A DNA stretch of 64,000 bases from Winogradskyella bathintestinalis. Lineage in GTDB: Bacteria; Bacteroidota; Bacteroidia; Flavobacteriales; Flavobacteriaceae. Under the pieces are notes generated by a model. That model saw only the letters and a program-made list of their open reading frames with translations. It ran no database searches and was not told the origin of the DNA. The DNA lies in NCBI RefSeq assembly GCF_030407435.1, contig NZ_JASDDK010000004.1, forward strand, positions 1-64,000. Direction: 5' to 3'. A program made the translations under genes and the position numbers. Below, piece by piece: positions 17,405 through 25,331 of the stretch (the stretch's first letter is position 1; every line of letters starts with the position of its first letter).

Positions 17405-18250
17405 ATGCCAAACATTAAAGAATTAGAAGATTTAACTACTCAAGTTCGTAGAGATATTTTACGAATGGTACATAAGGTGAATTCTGGTCACCCAGGAGGT
17501 TCATTAGGTTGTGCCGAGTTTTTTGTTTCACTATACCAAGAACTCATGGAACGTAAAGACGGTTTTGATATGGACGGAATAGGTGAAGACTTGTTCTTTC
17601 TTTCAAACGGACACATTTCGCCAGTATATTATAGTGTATTAGCAAGGTCTGGATACTTTCCGGTTGAAGAACTTAATACATTTAGATTAATTGATTCCCG
17701 TTTACAAGGGCACCCAACCACACACGAGGGTTTACCAGGTATTAGAATAGCTTCGGGTTCATTAGGTCAGGGAATGTCTGTAGCTATAGGAGCTGCACAA
17801 GCAAAGAAATTAAATAATGATGAGCATTTAATTTACAGTCTTCACGGAGATGGAGAATTGCAGGAAGGACAAAATTGGGAAGCCATAATGTATGCATCTG
17901 CTAAAAAAGTGGATAATTTGATTTCTACAATTGATTTAAATCAACAACAAATTGATGGTTGTACCGATGATGTTTTACCGATGGGAAGTATAAAAGCAAA
18001 GTTTGAAGCTTTTGATTGGACAGTTTTAGATATTGAAAAAGGAAATGATATCGAAGCAGTACTTGCAGGTATGAAAAAAGCGAAATCACTAACTGGAAAA
18101 GGAAAACCAGTTTGCGTTTTATTGCATACTGTAATGGGTAATGGAGTTGATTTTATGATGCACACACATGCGTGGCATGGAAAAGCACCAAATGATGAGC
18201 AACTTACCAATGGATTGCAACAAAATGCAGAAACGTTAGGAGATTACTAA
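17405..18250 (+). CDS. transketolase, N-terminal (thiamine-diphosphate) subunit
   Basis: First half of a split transketolase of the pentose phosphate pathway, 281 residues. Motifs: KVNSGHPGGSLGCAEFF, SNGHISPVYYSVL, GHPTTHEGLPGIRIASGSLGQGMSVAIGAA and the ThDP/Mg motif GDGELQEGQNWEA ending in DLNQQQ. The C-terminal half is the next gene, 43 nt away. Split transketolases are common in this phylum. DXS is excluded by the split arrangement and length. Confidence 0.95.
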   Translation: MPNIKELEDLTTQVRRDILRMVHKVNSGHPGGSLGCAEFFVSLYQELMERKDGFDMDGIGEDLFFLSNGHISPVYYSVLARSGYFPVEELNTFRLIDSRLQGHPTTHEGLPGIRIASGSLGQGMSVAIGAAQAKKLNNDEHLIYSLHGDGELQEGQNWEAIMYASAKKVDNLISTIDLNQQQIDGCTDDVLPMGSIKAKFEAFDWTVLDIEKGNDIEAVLAGMKKAKSLTGKGKPVCVLLHTVMGNGVDFMMHTHAWHGKAPNDEQLTNGLQQNAETLGDY

Positions 18251-18272
18251 AAAAAGTCTAATTAAACAGATA

Positions 18273-18286
18273 CCCACTTTCGTGGG
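18273..18286 (+). other. small hairpin ahead of the transketolase C-subunit start
   Basis: CCCAC-TTTC-GTGGG forms a 5-bp GC-rich hairpin ending 7 nt before the ATG at 18294. It occupies the ribosome-binding position, has no T-run, and could influence translation of the second subunit. Confidence 0.4.
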
Positions 18287-18293
18287 CATTATT

Positions 18294-19247
18294 ATGAAAA
18301 CATATACATACACAGAGAAGAAAGATACAAGAAGTGGTTTTGGTGCAGGTTTAGCGGAATTGGGTAGAACAAATCCTAATGTAGTCGCATTATGTGCGGA
18401 TCTTATTGGATCTTTAAAAATGAACGAGTTTATAGATGAAAATCCAGATCGTTTTTTTCAGATTGGCATTGCAGAGGCTAACATGATGGGCATCGCTGCT
18501 GGCTTAACCATTGGAGGAAAAATTCCGTTTACGGGTACGTTTGCTAATTTTTCAACAGGAAGAGTTTACGATCAAATTCGTCAATCAATTGCGTATTCTA
18601 ACAAGAATGTGAAGATCTGTGCTTCGCATGCTGGTTTAACCTTAGGTGAAGATGGAGCTACGCATCAAATATTAGAAGATATTGGTTTAATGAAAATGTT
18701 GCCAGGTATGGTGGTTATAAACCCATGTGATTATAACCAAACTAAAGCTGCAACTATTGCAATAGCAGATTATGACGGCCCGGTCTATTTAAGGTTTGGT
18801 CGTCCTTCTGTTCCTATTTTTACTCCGGCCGATCAGAAATTTGAAATCGGAAAAGCAATTCAACTTACAGAAGGTACCGATGTTACCATTGTAGCAACTG
18901 GTCATTTGGTATGGGAAGCTTTAGAAGCCTCCAAAAGCTTAAACGATGCTGGGATTTCTGCTGAAGTGATTAACATACACACCATAAAACCTCTTGATGA
19001 TGAAGCTATTTTGGCATCGGTTGCTAAAACTGGTTGTATCGTTACTGCTGAAGAGCATAATCATTTAGGCGGTTTAGGAGAAAGTGTTGCTAGAGTTTTA
19101 TCAGAACAAAATCCTACACCACAAGAATTTGTTGCTACCAATGATACGTTTGGTGAATCAGGAACACCTGCTCAACTTATGGATAAATATGGTCTAAATA
19201 GTGAAGCCATTATAAAAGCTGTTAAAAAAGTATTGAAACGAAAATAA
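18294..19247 (+). CDS. transketolase, C-terminal (pyrimidine-binding) subunit
   Basis: Second half of the split enzyme, 317 residues from the ATG at 18294. A GTG at 18282 falls inside the small hairpin and is less likely. Motifs: RSGFGAGLAELG, DRFFQIGIAEANMMGIAAGLTIGG (catalytic Glu in GIAEANM), SHAGLTLGEDGATHQ and VTAEEHNHLGGLGESVA. It forms the heterotetramer with the preceding gene product. Confidence 0.95.
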   Translation: MKTYTYTEKKDTRSGFGAGLAELGRTNPNVVALCADLIGSLKMNEFIDENPDRFFQIGIAEANMMGIAAGLTIGGKIPFTGTFANFSTGRVYDQIRQSIAYSNKNVKICASHAGLTLGEDGATHQILEDIGLMKMLPGMVVINPCDYNQTKAATIAIADYDGPVYLRFGRPSVPIFTPADQKFEIGKAIQLTEGTDVTIVATGHLVWEALEASKSLNDAGISAEVINIHTIKPLDDEAILASVAKTGCIVTAEEHNHLGGLGESVARVLSEQNPTPQEFVATNDTFGESGTPAQLMDKYGLNSEAIIKAVKKVLKRK

Positions 19248-19303
19248 CTTCATCATGGCAGCGTTTTTGATATTAAATAAACTTAATCTTAAAAACGAAC
19301 ATT

Positions 19304-19900
19304 ATGAAACATTTAAAAAATTCTGTTGTACTGACTGTGTTTATGGCTTTTATAGGCTTTAGCGTTCAGGCACAGAACAACAGTTCTTTTGGTATTAAAG
19401 GCGGGTTAAATTATGGCGCTAACGGTGATTATTTCGACGCTATTAGTATGAACTTGAAACAACCGGATCGTAATATTGGGTATCATATCGGTATTTTCGG
19501 AAAAATAGGAAATAAATTGTATTTGAGACCAGAATTGGTCTATACGGACACAAAAAGTGATTATGATAGTGATGACTTTTCCGTTAAGAAAATTGATGTT
19601 CCTGTGTTAATAGGGTTTAAGGTTCTTGGTCCTTTAAGTGTATTTGCTGGCCCATCATTTCAGTATATAATGGATTCAGATTTTGATGGCGTTGATATTG
19701 ATGATGTAAAGAATGATTTTTCCGTTGGATTAAATTTTGGAGTCGGAGTCAACTTTAATAAAGTCGGAATTGACCTGAGATACGAAAGAGGTTTTAACGA
19801 AAACGAAGCAACCTTTATTGATAACAATCTTTCTACGGTCGCTAGTAGAATTGATACCAGACCAGATCAATTAGTTTTGAGTTTATCGATTGGATTATAA
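19304..19900 (+). CDS. outer-membrane beta-barrel protein
   Basis: 198 residues with a signal peptide (MKHLKNSVVLTVFMAFIGFSVQAQ). The mature part alternates hydrophobic and polar residues in short strands (FGIKGGLNYG, LYLRPELVYTDTK, GLNFGVGVNF, GIDLRYERGFNE, LVLSLSIGL), ends in an outer-membrane-like terminal strand, and fits the small eight-strand PorT/OmpW-like barrel class. No specific role can be assigned. Confidence 0.85.
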   Translation: MKHLKNSVVLTVFMAFIGFSVQAQNNSSFGIKGGLNYGANGDYFDAISMNLKQPDRNIGYHIGIFGKIGNKLYLRPELVYTDTKSDYDSDDFSVKKIDVPVLIGFKVLGPLSVFAGPSFQYIMDSDFDGVDIDDVKNDFSVGLNFGVGVNFNKVGIDLRYERGFNENEATFIDNNLSTVASRIDTRPDQLVLSLSIGL

Positions 19901-19922
19901 ACCTAAACGTATTAAAAACGAA

Positions 19923-19956
19923 AAAGCCGTTCAATATATTGAACGGCTTTCTTTAT
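19923..19956. terminator. bidirectional terminator
   Basis: A perfect 28-bp palindrome (19923-19950, arms AAAGCCGTTCAATA) lies between the convergent barrel and FKBP genes, with a T-rich tail on the plus strand and five T on the minus strand. Confidence 0.88.
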
Positions 19957-19986
19957 TTTATAGCTCTCTTAACGACAAATTAATTA

Positions 19987-21066
19987 TTATTCATTCAAGT
20001 TATAATTAATTTCAATGCTATCTTCTAAATAATCTGGAATGTCATTATCGTTAGCGTCTGCAATAGTTACTGTTTTAATAGTAATAACTCCAGCCAATTC
20101 AGTTCTACTTCTTTCAAACTCATTTGTTGCGAGTATTGGTTCCTCTTCATCAACATTGGTATCAACAGTATATGTATTAGGAATTAACTCATCAATGGTC
20201 AACACATTATCCCCATCATCATTAACGTCAATAAAATCTGGCAGACCATCTTCATTTGTATCATCGTCAGTAACATCAGAATTTCCGTTAAGATCTTCAA
20301 TATAAGAAGGTACACCATCATTATCATGATCTTCAACTAATACTTGTAATAATTCAAATTTAAAAATTAAATTATCATAAGCAGCACCCGTATTCGCACT
20401 AGAAAAATAAGCCAAACCAGAAGGCACAAACATTACTCCTAAACCAGAATTTATAAAGCTAACATTACCATTGGCATCAATATTTTCGTTTATTGAAGCT
20501 TTAAACAAAGGCATAACTAATTGCCAAGCCTTTATAACGGCATTATTTGTCCCATCTGTTTGTAGCGCAAAATCAGCAGGTGTAACCGCGGAATCAAATA
20601 CATCCTCTTCGCCTCCTACTTCCTCATTAATTGTGCTGCCCTCATATCTTACACGAACCTCATCTGTAAATTTTGGTGCTGCACCACCACCTTGGTTAAT
20701 ATTTAAAACATAATATGTATATTCAGTATCTAGATAAGTTGTGGTATACCAATTTACCGCATCAATCAATAAGGTATTATTTGTAGGGTCTGGCAAAGCG
20801 TCATATTCACCATTAATTCCCATTGGTAATTCACTAATAATTATATCTGTGTATTTATGGTTAGAACCAGTTGCAAAAAAGCTTGAATTGTAATAGTGTG
20901 AATTCAAATAGGCCAAAATCTCTGCATTATCCTCAGCTTGCTGTTCCGTTCTATCAGCTTCGACAAAAGTGGGCCCATCATCTCCATCATCGTCTTTATT
21001 ACAAGAAATAAATAAGGCGGTGAAAACCATTAAAGAAAGGGTAAATAATAAGGTTTTAATTTTCAT
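19987..21066 (-). CDS. FKBP-type peptidyl-prolyl isomerase lipoprotein with acidic Ca-binding-like tail
   Basis: 359 residues. A lipoprotein signal ends in FISC-N (lipobox Cys near 22), followed by an acidic DDDGDDG stretch. The FKBP-like domain (about 115-240) shows VRVRYEGS, VFDSAV, AWQLVMPLF and GVMFVPSGLAY. After it comes a tail of Asp-rich loops (DHDNDGVPSYIED, TNEDGLPDFIDVNDDGD, ADANDNDIPDYLED) like thrombospondin type-3/calcium-binding repeats. It probably acts at the outer membrane in protein folding. Gliding-motility GldI is a related FKBP lipoprotein, but the long tail argues against that name. Confidence 0.85.
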   Translation of the reverse strand: MKIKTLLFTLSLMVFTALFISCNKDDDGDDGPTFVEADRTEQQAEDNAEILAYLNSHYYNSSFFATGSNHKYTDIIISELPMGINGEYDALPDPTNNTLLIDAVNWYTTTYLDTEYTYYVLNINQGGGAAPKFTDEVRVRYEGSTINEEVGGEEDVFDSAVTPADFALQTDGTNNAVIKAWQLVMPLFKASINENIDANGNVSFINSGLGVMFVPSGLAYFSSANTGAAYDNLIFKFELLQVLVEDHDNDGVPSYIEDLNGNSDVTDDDTNEDGLPDFIDVNDDGDNVLTIDELIPNTYTVDTNVDEEEPILATNEFERSRTELAGVITIKTVTIADANDNDIPDYLEDSIEINYNLNE

Positions 21067-21202
21067 TTCAATTTTATTTGTTCAAAATTGAACCTCCACG
21101 CTTACGTTACAGAAGTTCATTATTGCTTATTTTTAGCGCGCAAGATACAATAATATAATATTTTTGTACTAATGTATTAACGTAGTTTTTAGTAAAAAAG
21201 AT

Positions 21203-21574
21203 ATGCGAATTGATAAATATTTATGGTGTGTACGCTATTACAAAACCCGAAGCATAGCTACAAAAGCGTGTAAAAAAGGTCAGGTAAAAATAAATGGTGC
21301 TGCCGTAAAACCATCTCGGGAAGTTTTTCCGACCGATAAGATAGTGCTTAGAAAAGACCAAGTTATATATCAGCTTACAGTCAATGATTTACCACCAAAT
21401 CGTGTTGGAGCCAAATTAGTCGATTTATACAGGGTTGATACTACCCCAAAATCAGCCTTTGAAGCTAAAGAACTTTTAAAGTACAGTAAAGATTATTATC
21501 GTAAAAAAGGTTCAGGAAGACCTACAAAAAAGGACCGTAGAGATATTGATGATTTTTATGATGACGAAGAATAA
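21203..21574 (+). CDS. S4-domain RNA-binding protein, HslR-like
   Basis: 123 residues. The S4 domain occupies the first half (MRIDKYLWCVRYYKTRSIATKACKKGQVKINGAAVKPSREV), with a basic C-terminus (RKKGSGRPTKKDRR) ending in an acidic run. HslR/Hsp15 binds stalled 50S subunits carrying peptidyl-tRNA; that role is assumed from the family. A TATTTTTG box lies at 21159-21166. Confidence 0.92.
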   Translation: MRIDKYLWCVRYYKTRSIATKACKKGQVKINGAAVKPSREVFPTDKIVLRKDQVIYQLTVNDLPPNRVGAKLVDLYRVDTTPKSAFEAKELLKYSKDYYRKKGSGRPTKKDRRDIDDFYDDEE

Positions 21575-21673
21575 GTTGTTAAGTTAGAAGTAAGATTGCG
21601 TGGTTGTTAGATTGTAGACTTATACTTGGATTGTTTTTTAATTATCATAAATTCAATAATTTTAAACGCGCAT

Positions 21674-22258
21674 ATGAATCACATGAAAAAAGAGTATTGG
21701 GAACATCGTTATAAGCGTAATGAAACCGGCTGGAATATTGGTTATGTCTCTACGCCAATAAAAAGCTATATCGAGCAAATTAAAGATCAGTCTTTAAAGA
21801 TTTTGATTCCTGGAGCCGGTAATAGTTATGAAGCTGAATACTTATGGAATAATGGTCACAAAAACGTTTATGTATTAGATATAGCAAAACAACCATTGGA
21901 TAATTTTAGAAACCGTGTTCCTAATTTTCCTGAGTCCCAACTTCTAAATGATGATTTTTTTGAATTAAATGACACCTATGATCTTATTTTTGAACAAACA
22001 TTCTTCTGTGCACTTGATCCTAAACTACGAAAAATGTATGTTGAAAAAATGCATCAATTATTGAAACCCAAAGGGAAAATTGTTGGTATACTTTTTAATT
22101 TTGAATTAACCGAAAATGGGCCACCCTTTGGAGGCATTCTTTCTACATATGAAGCCCTTTTTAAACCTCAATTTAAAATTAAAGTTTTAGAACCTTCAAT
22201 TAATTCTATAAAAGAAAGACAAGGTAAAGAACTGTTTTTTATCTTTGAACGTCTATAA
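21674..22258 (+). CDS. TPMT-family SAM-dependent methyltransferase
   Basis: 194 residues from the ATG at 21674; MKKEYWEHRY starting at 21683 is an equally plausible start. Family features: ETGWNIG near the N-terminus, SAM-binding LIPGAGNSYEAEYLW, YDLIFEQTFFCALDP, LLKPKGKIVGILF and GPPFGG. Thiopurine-methyltransferase-like proteins in bacteria methylate metalloids, halides or thiols; which applies here is unknown. Confidence 0.88.
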   Translation: MNHMKKEYWEHRYKRNETGWNIGYVSTPIKSYIEQIKDQSLKILIPGAGNSYEAEYLWNNGHKNVYVLDIAKQPLDNFRNRVPNFPESQLLNDDFFELNDTYDLIFEQTFFCALDPKLRKMYVEKMHQLLKPKGKIVGILFNFELTENGPPFGGILSTYEALFKPQFKIKVLEPSINSIKERQGKELFFIFERL

Positions 22259-22351
22259 GAGACATATAGCAAACTACCGCACAGCTTTACTAATTAATTA
22301 GACTGTCAGATAGTTGCTCATAAAAATTCTTAATTGTTATAAAGACATACC

Positions 22352-22855
22352 ATGGCATTAACAAAGAACACCATATTAAATCATAAAGAAATAGAGCATA
22401 AAATAAAACGTATTGCTTATCAAATTTATGAGAGTAATGTTAATGAAACAGAAATTATTATAGCTGGTATTGAAAGCAATGGCTTTTTATTAGCAAAAAA
22501 AATCAAGGCTACAATGGATAAAATTTCGACCATTGAATCTACCTTGTGTAAAGTAACTATTAACAAATCCGAACCAACCAAACCGATAGAAACTTCCATT
22601 AGTCCAATCGATTATGCAAATAAATCCATAGTATTAATAGATGATGTTCTTAACTCTGGCAGTACCTTAATATATGGTATTAAGCACTTTTTAGATGTGC
22701 CACTTAAACAATTTAAAACAGCAGTCTTAGTGAATAGAAACCATAAAAAATATCCTGTAAAAGCCGATTTTAAAGGTATCTCTTTGTCTACTTCTTTATT
22801 TGAGCACGTCCATGTTAATTTGTCTAAGCAACCTTACGAGGCGTTTTTAGATTAA
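22352..22855 (+). CDS. phosphoribosyltransferase family protein
   Basis: 167 residues, type I PRTase fold. The PRPP-binding loop is IVLIDDVLNSGSTLIYGI (about 91-108) and the first hood region IIAGIESNGFLLAKKI. It resembles PyrR/Hpt-like small PRTases but lacks enough features for a substrate call. The stop overlaps the convergent aroK by 9 bp. Confidence 0.88.
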   Translation: MALTKNTILNHKEIEHKIKRIAYQIYESNVNETEIIIAGIESNGFLLAKKIKATMDKISTIESTLCKVTINKSEPTKPIETSISPIDYANKSIVLIDDVLNSGSTLIYGIKHFLDVPLKQFKTAVLVNRNHKKYPVKADFKGISLSTSLFEHVHVNLSKQPYEAFLD

Positions 22856-23365
22856 ATGTACCAAAAGCGCTTCTAAAATTTCTTGTTTTGATTTATGATC
22901 TGTATTTACCGTAATGTCGGCTTCAATGTAATATGGAGTTCGTTCAAACAAATGCTTACCTATATATTCCAATAATTCTTGTTCTGTACTTATATGGCTG
23001 ATTAATGGTCTGCTTTGCCGTTCTGGAAACAAACGTTTTGCCAATAGCGGAATAGAAAGTTTCAAATAAAATGATTTTACCAACTTAGCTTCACTTATCA
23101 AATTCATGTTATTTCCATAACAAGGAGTGCCACCTCCTAAGGCTAAAACTAAATTTTCTGACGTAATGACTTCGGTTAAATACTCAGTTTCTTTTTTTCT
23201 AAAATAAATTTCACCTTTCTTTTTAAATATTATAGGTATGGATGCTTGTTCTTTTTCGGAAATGTAATCATCTAAATCTAAAAATCTATAATTCAATACT
23301 GTAGCTAATTCCTTACCTAAAGTAGATTTTCCCGAGCCCATATATCCTATTAAAACTATTATCAT
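22847..23365 (-). CDS. aroK: shikimate kinase
   Basis: Phosphorylates shikimate in the chorismate pathway. 172 residues. Walker A GYMGSGKSTLGKELA, substrate-binding Asp in FLDLDDYI, Arg in YFRKKETEYL, and Walker-B-like LALGGGTPCY are all present. It converges with and slightly overlaps the phosphoribosyltransferase gene. Confidence 0.95.
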   Translation of the reverse strand: MIIVLIGYMGSGKSTLGKELATVLNYRFLDLDDYISEKEQASIPIIFKKKGEIYFRKKETEYLTEVITSENLVLALGGGTPCYGNNMNLISEAKLVKSFYLKLSIPLLAKRLFPERQSRPLISHISTEQELLEYIGKHLFERTPYYIEADITVNTDHKSKQEILEALLVHLI

Positions 23366-23438
23366 AGCACTTATTAATTGATTATTAAACGTATAGAATT
23401 ATTCACAACAAAAAAACGAAAAAAAATTAAAAAAAGTA

Positions 23439-23468
23439 TTGTTAAATTAAAGAAAGCTTATATATTTG
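23439..23468 (+). promoter_or_regulatory. promoter of tRNA-Lys copy 1
   Basis: TTG (23439-23441), 19-nt spacer, TATATTTG (23461-23468), then CACCCTCGTTAG. The -7 box and downstream text resemble those of the rRNA promoters at the left edge. Confidence 0.8.
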
Positions 23469-23493
23469 CACCCTCGTTAGAGAAAAGCATTTT

Positions 23494-23566
23494 GACTAGT
23501 TAGCTCAGTTGGCAGAGCATCTCCCTTTTAAGGAGAGGGTCCTGGGTTCGAGCCCCAGACTGGTCA
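23494..23566 (+). tRNA. tRNA-Lys (UUU), copy 1
   Basis: 73 nt, complete cloverleaf: acceptor GACTAGT/ACTGGTC, D-arm GCTC/GAGC, anticodon stem TCTCC/GGAGA with loop CTTTTAA (anticodon TTT), T-arm CTGGG-TTCGAGC-CCCAG. Discriminator A; CCA is not encoded. Confidence 0.97.
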
Positions 23567-23570
23567 CTAA

Positions 23571-23604
23571 AAAAAAGTTAAGCAATACGCTTAACTTTTT
23601 TTTT
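23571..23604 (+). terminator. terminator of tRNA-Lys copy 1
   Basis: AAAAAGTTAAGC pairs with GCTTAACTTTTT around AATAC and runs into further T residues, 5 nt after the tRNA. Confidence 0.88.
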
Positions 23605-23787
23605 GCTTTGAATTCATTAGCTATACGAAACTTAATCGATTTTTTAAATTATTGACATATTACAGCAACTTATAATATGTCACTAAAGCATACTTCAAGA
23701 ACATATAATTAGTCCTATTAAAAAATGCTATTTTTTCATCCTTAAAATCTTTCTCAAATAAAAAGAATATTTTTTAAAATCTATTCT

Positions 23788-23815
23788 TTGTATTTACATA
23801 AAGGTTTTATATTTG
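23788..23815 (+). promoter_or_regulatory. promoter of tRNA-Lys copy 2
   Basis: TTG (23788-23790), 17-nt spacer, TATATTTG (23808-23815), then CATCCTCGTTAG. The downstream text repeats that of copy 1, so promoter and gene were duplicated together. Confidence 0.7.
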
Positions 23816-23840
23816 CATCCTCGTTAGAAAAAAACATAAC

Positions 23841-23913
23841 GACTAGTTAGCTCAGTTGGCAGAGCATCTCCCTTTTAAGGAGAGGGTCCTGGGTTCGAGC
23901 CCCAGACTGGTCA
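23841..23913 (+). tRNA. tRNA-Lys (UUU), copy 2
   Basis: Identical in all 73 nt to copy 1, 347 bp upstream, with anticodon TTT and no encoded CCA. Confidence 0.97.
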
Positions 23914-23920
23914 CTAGAAG

Positions 23921-23949
23921 AAAGTTAAGTATAATGCTTAACTTTTTTT
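23921..23949 (+). terminator. terminator of tRNA-Lys copy 2
   Basis: AAAGTTAAG pairs with CTTAACTTT, followed by more T residues; a diverged copy of the terminator after copy 1. It lies before tRNA-Leu, which may rely on read-through or its own weak promoter. Confidence 0.8.
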
Positions 23950-23965
23950 TATCTCTTTTTATTAT

Positions 23966-24049
23966 GCGCACGTGGCGGAATTGGTAGACGCGCCAGCTTG
24001 AGGGGTTGGTGGACATTAGTCCGTGGAAGTTCGAGTCTTCTCGTGCGCA
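23966..24049 (+). tRNA. tRNA-Leu (GAG)
   Basis: 84 nt with acceptor GCGCACG/CGTGCGC, anticodon stem CCAGC/GTTGG with loop TTGAGGG (anticodon GAG), the long variable arm expected for Leu, and T-arm GAAG-TTCGAGT-CTTC. Discriminator A; CCA not encoded. Confidence 0.95.
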
Positions 24050-24203
24050 CTATAAATCTTAAATCAAAGTCCAAATAAGTTAGCCAACGCTTAGGGATTC
24101 TCGACGCACTTTAAAGCTTAAATCAAAGTCTATATTATTTCTTCCTACATTTCTGAATTCTTACGCCCACTTCAAATATTACAATATAATCCAAATAAGT
24201 TCA
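24034..24203. repeat. three decayed ~60-bp repeats of the tRNA-Leu 3' end and flank
   Basis: Unit A begins in the tRNA 3' end (24034). Units B (about 24095) and C (about 24155) begin with GATTCTCGACGCACTT and GAATTCTTACGCCCACTT, resembling the tRNA end CTTCTCGTGCGCACT. A and B share CTTAAATCAAAGTC (24058 and 24117); A and C share TCCAAATAAGTT (24070 and 24190). No tRNA body is present in B or C. The rest of the gap up to the CarH-like gene (24204-24396) shows nothing further. Confidence 0.65.
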
Positions 24204-24396
24204 CTTTATCCATGGTGATTCAGTTAGGTATACTAAATCCTCAATCACTATACCGCTTAAAATTTTAACAGCACTTCGAGCGACTCATCGCTATTTGTTA
24301 TATCAGATTTTTATACTCTAATTTCTTTCATCTGCATATAATTATATATATTTTCACATTTAGTGTTAAATCTAAACGTCATGTTGTAATAATTTG

Positions 24397-24404
24397 TATT
24401 TTTG
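24397..24404 (+). promoter_or_regulatory. -7 promoter box of the carotenoid operon
   Basis: TATTTTTG fits TAnnTTTG and lies 22 nt ahead of the ATG at 24426. It overlaps the upstream ATG at 24402, ruling that start out. No TTG stands at 19 nt upstream, which suits a regulated promoter. Confidence 0.5.
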
Positions 24405-24425
24405 TTTAAAGATTTCTACAAAAAG

Positions 24426-25331
24426 ATGAACAATATACAGGATACTTTCAGCATTAAAGATCTCGAAAACCTTACAGGAATTAAAGCCCATACAATCCGA
24501 ATTTGGGAAAAGAGATATAATCTGCTAGAGCCAAACCGTACCGAAACTAACATTCGCTATTACGACTTAAACAATTTTCAAAAATTACTTAATGTTAGTT
24601 ATCTTAATAATAATGGTTATAAAATTTCTAAAATTGCCAAGTTAGATGCCGATAAAATCCCAGAGTTAGTCCGAAAAATTGCTGATGAAGCAGATGCTGA
24701 AAATCATGCTTTAAATTCCTTCAAATTAGCCATGGTTAATTTCGATCAAACTTTATTCTATAAAACTTATAATTCACTTGAAAAAGAGAAAACTTTTGAA
24801 GAAATCTTTTACGAAGTTTTTATTCCATTATTAAGTGAAATAGGGCTTTTATGGCAAACGAACACCATCACCCCTGCTCACGAGCATTTTATCTCAATAC
24901 TGGTACGTCACAAAATTTTAATAAATACCGAACTTATTCAAGCGTCTCAAGTAAATAAATCTACCAAAATTTTTGTACTTTATTTGCCTGATAATGAAAT
25001 ACACGAACTAGGCCTAATGTTTATTAACCATCAACTTGTAAAATATGGATATCATTCTATTTTTTTAGGACAGAGTGTGCCTATTGAGAGTTTAGCCGAA
25101 TTACAAAGTTATTATGATGAAATAACCTTTATCTCTTATTTTACTGTAAAGCCAGAAAGAGAAAATTTAGAAGCCTATTTAGAAGATTTTGAAAATACCA
25201 TTTTAAATAATTCGAAAAATAATTTATGGATACTTGGACAAATGATTAATGCCTTAAATATTGATGAATTACCAAAAGGCATTCGCAGATTTGACTCTAT
25301 ACAGAATTTAATTAAAGAAATAAAAGCTTAA
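24426..25331 (+). CDS. MerR-family B12-dependent photoreceptor regulator, CarH-like
   Basis: 301 residues. The N-terminal MerR helix-turn-helix reads FSIKDLENLTGIKAHTIRIWEKRYNLLEP (about 7-35). The middle helical domain carries WQTNTITPAHEH, matching the W-x9-EH light-sensing motif of CarH. The C-terminal Rossmann domain has NEIHELG, an ExHxxG cobalamin-axial-His motif. CarH tetramers with adenosylcobalamin repress carotenoid genes in the dark and fall apart in light. The stop codon overlaps crtI by one base, so it probably controls its own operon. Confidence 0.88.
   Translation: MNNIQDTFSIKDLENLTGIKAHTIRIWEKRYNLLEPNRTETNIRYYDLNNFQKLLNVSYLNNNGYKISKIAKLDADKIPELVRKIADEADAENHALNSFKLAMVNFDQTLFYKTYNSLEKEKTFEEIFYEVFIPLLSEIGLLWQTNTITPAHEHFISILVRHKILINTELIQASQVNKSTKIFVLYLPDNEIHELGLMFINHQLVKYGYHSIFLGQSVPIESLAELQSYYDEITFISYFTVKPERENLEAYLEDFENTILNNSKNNLWILGQMINALNIDELPKGIRRFDSIQNLIKEIKA

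Noticed and set aside
18282..18293. GTG start of the transketolase C-subunit
   Set aside because: It lies in the hairpin arm; the ATG at 18294 is four codons on and matches the family start.
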